A stretch of 64,000 bases of DNA from Roseomonas sp. (GTDB lineage: Bacteria; Pseudomonadota; Alphaproteobacteria; Acetobacterales; Acetobacteraceae): positions 202,207 through 266,206 of the forward strand of contig JADCFA010000009.1 in the NCBI GenBank assembly GCA_020249775.1, in the 5' to 3' direction. Below are positions 60,455-64,000 of this stretch, one piece after another. Positions within the stretch are counted from its first letter, which is position 1. Every line of letters begins with the position of its first letter. A program made the position numbers and the translations under genes. The notes below the pieces were generated by a model that did not search any database, was not told the origin of the DNA, and saw only the letters and a list, made by a program, of their open reading frames with translations.

Positions 60455-61621
60455 ATTCCGCAAAAGCGCCTGCCCTTCATCCTGGGCGCGATGGCGGCCA
60501 TTGGGCCGTTTTCGATTGACATGTATCTGCCGGCGCTGCCGATGCTGGGCCAATCGCTCGGCACCACGGCGGGGGCGGCGCAGGCAAGCCTTGCGGTGTT
60601 TTTCCTCGGCATGGCGCTGGGGCAAATCTTTTATGGGCCAATCGCTGATCGCTATGGAAGGCGCCTGCCGCTATTCATCGGGCTTGGCGTCTACACCGCC
60701 GCATCACTGATCTGCGCGCTTGCGCCCAATATTGAAAGCCTGATTGCGGCGCGGCTGATGCAGGCACTTGGTGGTTGCGCGGGCATGGTGATTGCGCGGG
60801 CCGTGGTGCGCGATGTTGCCGATGAGCGCGGCGCGATTCGCCTCATGGCGCGGCTGATGCTGGTGATGGGTGTCGCGCCGATCATCGCGCCTATCATTGG
60901 CGGCGCGCTGCTGGGTGTGATTGGCTGGCGCGGGATATTCCTGTGTCTCGCGGCCTATGGTGCGATTTTGCTGTTGGTGATTGCGCTTTTCCAACCGGAG
61001 ACCTTGCCAGTCGAACGCCGCCGACGCGATGGCTTGCGCCATGTCTTTGGCGTTTGGCGGCGCCTGCTGGGCGATGGCTATTTCATGGGCCATGCGCTGG
61101 CGGGTGGCCTCGTGATCGGGGGGATGTTTGCCTATATCGCAGGCTCGCCTTTTGTTTTCATGGAATTATACGGTGTGCGGGCCGAGGATTACGGCTTCTA
61201 TTTCGGCGCCAATGCCATTGGCATCATGCTGGTTGGGCAAATCACCGCGCGGTTCGTTGATCGTGTACCGCCGGCGCGGATGCTGACCATTGCGCTTTCC
61301 ATCAGCGCGGTGGCGGGGTCGGCGCTGCTTGCTGTCATCATCGCCGGCTTTGGTGGCTTTGCTGCGCTTATTATTGCGCTCTTTGCTTATGTTTCCATGA
61401 TCGGCGCGGTCATGCCGCTGACCGCCGCGCGCGCCATGGCGCCGCATGGCGCGATTGCCGGCAATGCCTCGGCACTGATGGGCACGCTGCAATTCGGTGC
61501 AGGCGCCTTGGCCGGTGTGGCGCTAGGCGCGCTGCAAAACGGGACAGCAATGCCGATGGCGCTGGTGATTGCGCTTTGCGGCGTGGGTGGCTGGGCGGCG
61601 CGGCGCTTATTGGTGAAATAA
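60455..61621 (+). CDS. Bcr/CflA-family MFS drug exporter, possible ATT start
   Basis: A 388-aa 12-helix transporter. The first helix reads LPFILGAMAAIGPFSIDMYLPALPML (residues 7-32), the Bcr/CflA start, followed by GQIFYGPIADRYGRRLPLF, RAVVRDVADERGA and GWRGIFLCLAAYGA. No ATG, GTG or TTG precedes this helix at a sensible distance: the first ATG, 60491, lies inside it. An ATT at 60455 has GAGGG 7 nt upstream, so a rare ATT start is suggested. The substrate is probably a hydrophobic drug. Confidence 0.75.
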   Translation: MPQKRLPFILGAMAAIGPFSIDMYLPALPMLGQSLGTTAGAAQASLAVFFLGMALGQIFYGPIADRYGRRLPLFIGLGVYTAASLICALAPNIESLIAARLMQALGGCAGMVIARAVVRDVADERGAIRLMARLMLVMGVAPIIAPIIGGALLGVIGWRGIFLCLAAYGAILLLVIALFQPETLPVERRRRDGLRHVFGVWRRLLGDGYFMGHALAGGLVIGGMFAYIAGSPFVFMELYGVRAEDYGFYFGANAIGIMLVGQITARFVDRVPPARMLTIALSISAVAGSALLAVIIAGFGGFAALIIALFAYVSMIGAVMPLTAARAMAPHGAIAGNASALMGTLQFGAGALAGVALGALQNGTAMPMALVIALCGVGGWAARRLLVK

Positions 61622-61632
61622 GCACCCAAACC

Positions 61633-62085
61633 TCACGTCATGTTCTTCCCCAGTGTCCAGCCACCATCCACCGTCAGCACCGCACCCGTGGTGAAGGAGC
61701 TTTCCTCACTCGCCAGGAACATCATGGCATTGGCCACTTCATGGGTTTCGCCGGAGCGCCCCATGGCGTGCAGTTCCTGAATCTTTCGAGCAACATCCGC
61801 ATCCTGGAAATAGCGTTCCGTCATCGGCGTGCGGATCACACCGGGGGCGACCGCATTCACGCGAATGCCACGCGGCGCCAATTCCATGGCCAGCGCCTTG
61901 GTGAGCCCCACCGCTGCGTGCCCAGTTATCACGTAAGCGACCCATTCCGGCGTCGCCATTAATCCGAGCATCGTCACCAGGCTCTCGGGCGGCTTTGCGG
62001 GCTTTAACCATGAAAGCGCCTCACGCAAACCATAATCGCCAAGCCCCTCGTTACGCACCAGCAAGTCGGAAGGGGGTCTCGGCAA
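61633..62085 (-). pseudogene. Truncated SDR gene
   Basis: The last 110 codons are an SDR C-terminal part: GLTKALAMELAPRGIRVNAVA, GVIRTPMTERYF, then FLASEESSFTTGAVLTVDGGW. The Rossmann N-terminal half is missing. In the catalytic segment the Tyr (VAYV) is kept but the Lys four residues on is Gly. The first 38 codons (to about 61972) do not resemble an SDR. The break lies close to the integrated element next door, so it may be an old insertion or deletion scar. Confidence 0.65.
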
Positions 62086-62212
62086 TCGGGCTAGGCTGCA
62101 GTCCTGGCAGAGCGTTTATGCGAGATTCGACCAATTTAGGCCCTCAGGGTTCGTCTAACGCCCTTCAATCTGCGGGGGAAACACCAAAAACGCTCTAAAT
62201 CATTGAAATTAC

Positions 62213-62262
62213 TGGTGCCGACTCGGGGAATCGAACCCCGGACCTACTGATTACGAATCAGT
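62213..62262 (-). tRNA. 3' fragment of tRNA-Thr (CGU), attachment site
   Basis: Reading the minus strand, the anticodon arm ACTGA-TTCGTAA-TCAGT (anticodon CGT), the variable AGGTC, a perfect T-arm CGGGG-TTCGATT-CCCCG and the acceptor strand AGTCGGCA with encoded CCA are all there. The D-arm and 5' acceptor strand are missing: the sequence before the anticodon stem fits no tRNA. This is what remains when an element integrates into a tRNA gene. It is next to an integrase, so it is an att end. Confidence 0.8.
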
Positions 62263-62417
62263 GAAATACCAGTTTTACGGCGTTTCACAGCGTCTCATGA
62301 GCCTTCTTAACATATTGTTTTTTCTTATTTCTTGTCTAACGTCGTCTCACCCCATCTTTCCTAAGCGCAGGCAATCTGGCACCATAGTGGCACCACGGAT
62401 TCAGCCTTTGGGACCTA
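62263..62417. other. Region between att fragment and integrase
   Basis: A 155-nt gap, AT-richer than the chromosome to the left, with no ORF of note. It should carry the integrase promoter and recombination-directionality sites, but none can be named from sequence. Confidence 0.35.
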
Positions 62418-63566
62418 ATGACTCTAACCGATATCATTCTCAAAAACGCGAACCAGGGCGACATTCAGCGCGAGGCAGGGCTTGAGTTTCGGTTCTTCGC
62501 CAAAGGGCAAGCGAGCGTCCGCTACGTCGGGCGCATCCGCGGATCCGGGCGGCGTGTGGCGATCAGTCTTGGCCGATATCCCAAACTCAAGCTGGCAGAG
62601 GCACGCGAGCTGGGCAGGGAGAAAAGGCGCCTATGCGACGCGGGAATAGATCCTAGGGTGGTGAGAGAAGCCCGTGCGGCGGAAGATCAAAAGCTGCTGG
62701 GACCGCTCGTGGAGCAATATCTGGAATCACTCCCTGAAAACCGCCCTCGGACGATTAGCGACAAGCGGGCCACCCTAACGCTGGCATTGCGTGATTTAGC
62801 CAAACGTCCCGTGAGACGCATCACAAGATCAGATATCGCCCGATTGATGGACGCATATAATGATAAGCGCGCGGCGCGGCGCAAATTGTTTTCATATCTC
62901 TCCCATTTTTTGAGCTGGTGCCAAGACCGCGACCTGGTTCAAGACAATGTGTGTCGACAGATTAGGCCCCCCAAGCCGGTTGAGCCGCGTGATCGCGTGC
63001 TGACTGATGATGAATTGGCTGCTGTTATGAACCTTCAAGGGAGTGCTTGGGGTACGATGCTCCAATTCATTCTATTGACCGGCATGAGAGGCGGTGAGGT
63101 CTGCAAGATGCGCCTGGAGGAGCTGGATTTGCGGCGCGGTGTATGGAATGTGCCTCGAGCCACGATGAAGCAAGGCAAACCACATGCGGTGCCATTATCC
63201 AACGCAGCACGAAAAATCATCAAATTGCAGCTGGAACAAAATGGCGAGACATGGGGACCTTACGTGTTTGGTGTTGGAAGTAGAGGCGAGCGCCCTTACA
63301 ATGGTAGAAGCAATGGAATTGAAGAGGTGCGCCGCCTGACAGAGACGACAGGTTGGGCAGGACATGATTGCCGCCGGACTTCAATTACCATTATGCAGCG
63401 CCTAGGGATTCCTAGGGAAGTTCGCGCACGAATCACCGGACATGCCCTACCGAGAGACGGTGCTTCAGCCTATGAACATTACGATTTTAAGAAGGAGACC
63501 CAGGAAGGAGTGGAGAAATTAGCCACTGAGCTCGAGCGCATAAAACAGATCAAGTCGGTAGCATGA
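62418..63566 (+). CDS. int: Tyrosine-type site-specific integrase
   Basis: A 382-aa recombinase. The N-terminal DUF4102-like domain has VAISLGRYPKLKLAEARELG; the core-binding domain is about 90-190; the catalytic domain has the Arg of LTGMRGGEVCKM, a Lys around ATMKQGKP, HDCRRTSITIM (His and Arg), GHALPRDGAS and the nucleophile in YEHYDF. All residues of the R-K-H-R-H-Y set seem present, so it may be active. It adjoins the tRNA-Thr fragment and points into the element, as P4-type integrases do. Confidence 0.92.
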   Translation: MTLTDIILKNANQGDIQREAGLEFRFFAKGQASVRYVGRIRGSGRRVAISLGRYPKLKLAEARELGREKRRLCDAGIDPRVVREARAAEDQKLLGPLVEQYLESLPENRPRTISDKRATLTLALRDLAKRPVRRITRSDIARLMDAYNDKRAARRKLFSYLSHFLSWCQDRDLVQDNVCRQIRPPKPVEPRDRVLTDDELAAVMNLQGSAWGTMLQFILLTGMRGGEVCKMRLEELDLRRGVWNVPRATMKQGKPHAVPLSNAARKIIKLQLEQNGETWGPYVFGVGSRGERPYNGRSNGIEEVRRLTETTGWAGHDCRRTSITIMQRLGIPREVRARITGHALPRDGASAYEHYDFKKETQEGVEKLATELERIKQIKSVA

Positions 63567-63760
63567 ATTCTGATGTCTGTCGCCAGATCGTTTGGAGTCA
63601 CTTGGCACGTTGGCTCGCGGATTATAACGCGCTTTTGTGGTTGAGGTTAGGCTGCGTTTTGGTGATGCATCTGGCGGAGCTGCTGGGTCGTACTGCGCGT
63701 GATACGCTCAAAGTCCACCAAAACTCCTCCGTAGCTCAATTCGTCTGTTTGATCTCTTAG
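63563..63760 (+). CDS. Hypothetical protein, 65 aa, overlapping integrase stop
   Basis: An open frame of 65 codons beginning ATGA with the integrase stop. It has one hydrophobic segment (WLRLGCVLVMHLAELLG). No known family and no independent Shine-Dalgarno. It may be chance read-through sequence before IS remnants; low confidence. Confidence 0.25.
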   Translation: MNSDVCRQIVWSHLARWLADYNALLWLRLGCVLVMHLAELLGRTARDTLKVHQNSSVAQFVCLIS

Positions 63761-63772
63761 GTGCTGAAGCCG

Positions 63773-63859
63773 GACAGATGTCACCTGTCTGAAGGTGATC
63801 GGCTGGGGCTGGTGTTATCTTTGCACCGTGCTGGATGATTTCTCCCGCTACGTCATGGG
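63773..63859 (+). pseudogene. IS3-family transposase fragment
   Basis: A short stretch reading TDVTCLKVIGWGWCYL followed by TVLDDFSRYVMG. This is the rve/DDE core segment (TDxTYLKxxGWGWxYLxTVLDDFSRY) of IS3-type transposases. A stop lies just upstream in frame and the homology ends after about 30 residues, so it is a relic. Confidence 0.65.
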
Positions 63860-63897
63860 CCTATCAGTAATTTTGTGCGCGGGGTCGTTTTCGATCA

Positions 63898-63999
63898 TCA
63901 GACCACGAACCTATCGCCGAATAGGATGGCGAATTGGGTTTTGGCCTCGCACCACTCGCGCGGCGGTCGCCTCCACTCTTCGACCGCTCGATTAAGAAC
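63898..63999 (-). pseudogene. C-terminal end of IS256-type transposase (cut by window edge)
   Basis: Minus-strand frame ending NRAVEEWRRPPREWCEAK then TQFAILFGDRFVV and a stop. The W-x-x-A-x-x-QFAILFGDRF pattern is the usual C-terminus of IS256/Mutator-type transposases. The rest of the gene, whether intact or broken, lies to the right of the window. Confidence 0.5.
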
Positions 64000-64000
64000 A

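Noticed and set aside
62213..62300. Complete tRNA-Thr gene
   Set aside because: The sequence 5' of the anticodon stem lacks a D-arm and a strand complementary to the acceptor end, so it is only a 3' fragment.

Overview
The window is a GC-rich chromosomal segment that reads like an alphaproteobacterium, most plausibly Acetobacteraceae or another Rhodospirillales member. The pointers are PhaR plus a PHB-type thiolase, EtfBA with a HIG1-like twin-transmembrane protein upstream, a full C-P lyase operon, and composite palindromic repeats of the alphaproteobacterial kind. The taxonomic call is inference from gene content, not from a marker gene.

Layout. 1-4.8 kb: the end of a small membrane-protein gene, an orphan molybdenum hydroxylase large subunit (CoxL form II type), an SDR lacking its usual catalytic Tyr, a 40-aa lipoprotein and methylthioadenosine phosphorylase. 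4.8-5.9 kb: an AT-rich patch with a near-consensus promoter driving a small FlaG-like protein, then a palindromic repeat. 5.9-11.4 kb (minus): a seven-gene Mrp/Mbh-like cation/proton antiporter operon in the order E-F-G-[DEF fusion]-C-D-D'. 11.6-20.2 kb: surface-glycan genes (RgpF-like, GT2, GT8, a two-domain GT, two methyltransferases), partly lower in GC, ending in a glycosyltransferase remnant.

20.3-29.0 kb: C-P lyase locus. phnGHIJKLM and a 2H phosphoesterase (DUF1045) form a tightly overlapping minus-strand operon. phnN faces it convergently. phnF and a second phnM run divergently from a shared operator-like palindrome.

29.0-41.3 kb (minus): the most interesting block. It encodes SrfB (Hsp70/actin-like ATPase), SrfC (P-loop GTPase-like), a bitopic membrane protein, a periplasmic SH3b-vWA protein, an ABC ATPase, an FtsX-type permease and a secreted FGE/SUMF1-domain protein. 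The last four resemble the PpkA-TagT-TagS-TagR sensory module of type VI secretion, but no kinase and no T6SS gene is present. I read it as an envelope-sensing or envelope-remodelling system that has not been worked out.

41.4-47.6 kb: LytM-type M23 peptidase, xseA, an XRE regulator whose ribosome-binding site lies inside a stem-loop, then a PHA region (phaR, a PhaC-like gene broken by an apparent frameshift, acetyl-CoA acetyltransferase). 47.6-61.6 kb: tandem palindromic repeats, MscS-type channel, MFS, HIG1-like protein, etfBA, 3-hydroxybutyryl-CoA dehydrogenase, a K+ channel with a zinc ribbon, ilvE, an AhpD/CMD-like protein, enoyl-CoA hydratase, acyl-CoA synthetase, a DHDPS-family protein and a Bcr/CflA MFS. 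61.6-64.0 kb: a truncated SDR, a 50-nt 3' piece of tRNA-Thr (an att site), a tyrosine integrase and IS remnants. This is the left edge of an integrated element that continues beyond the window.
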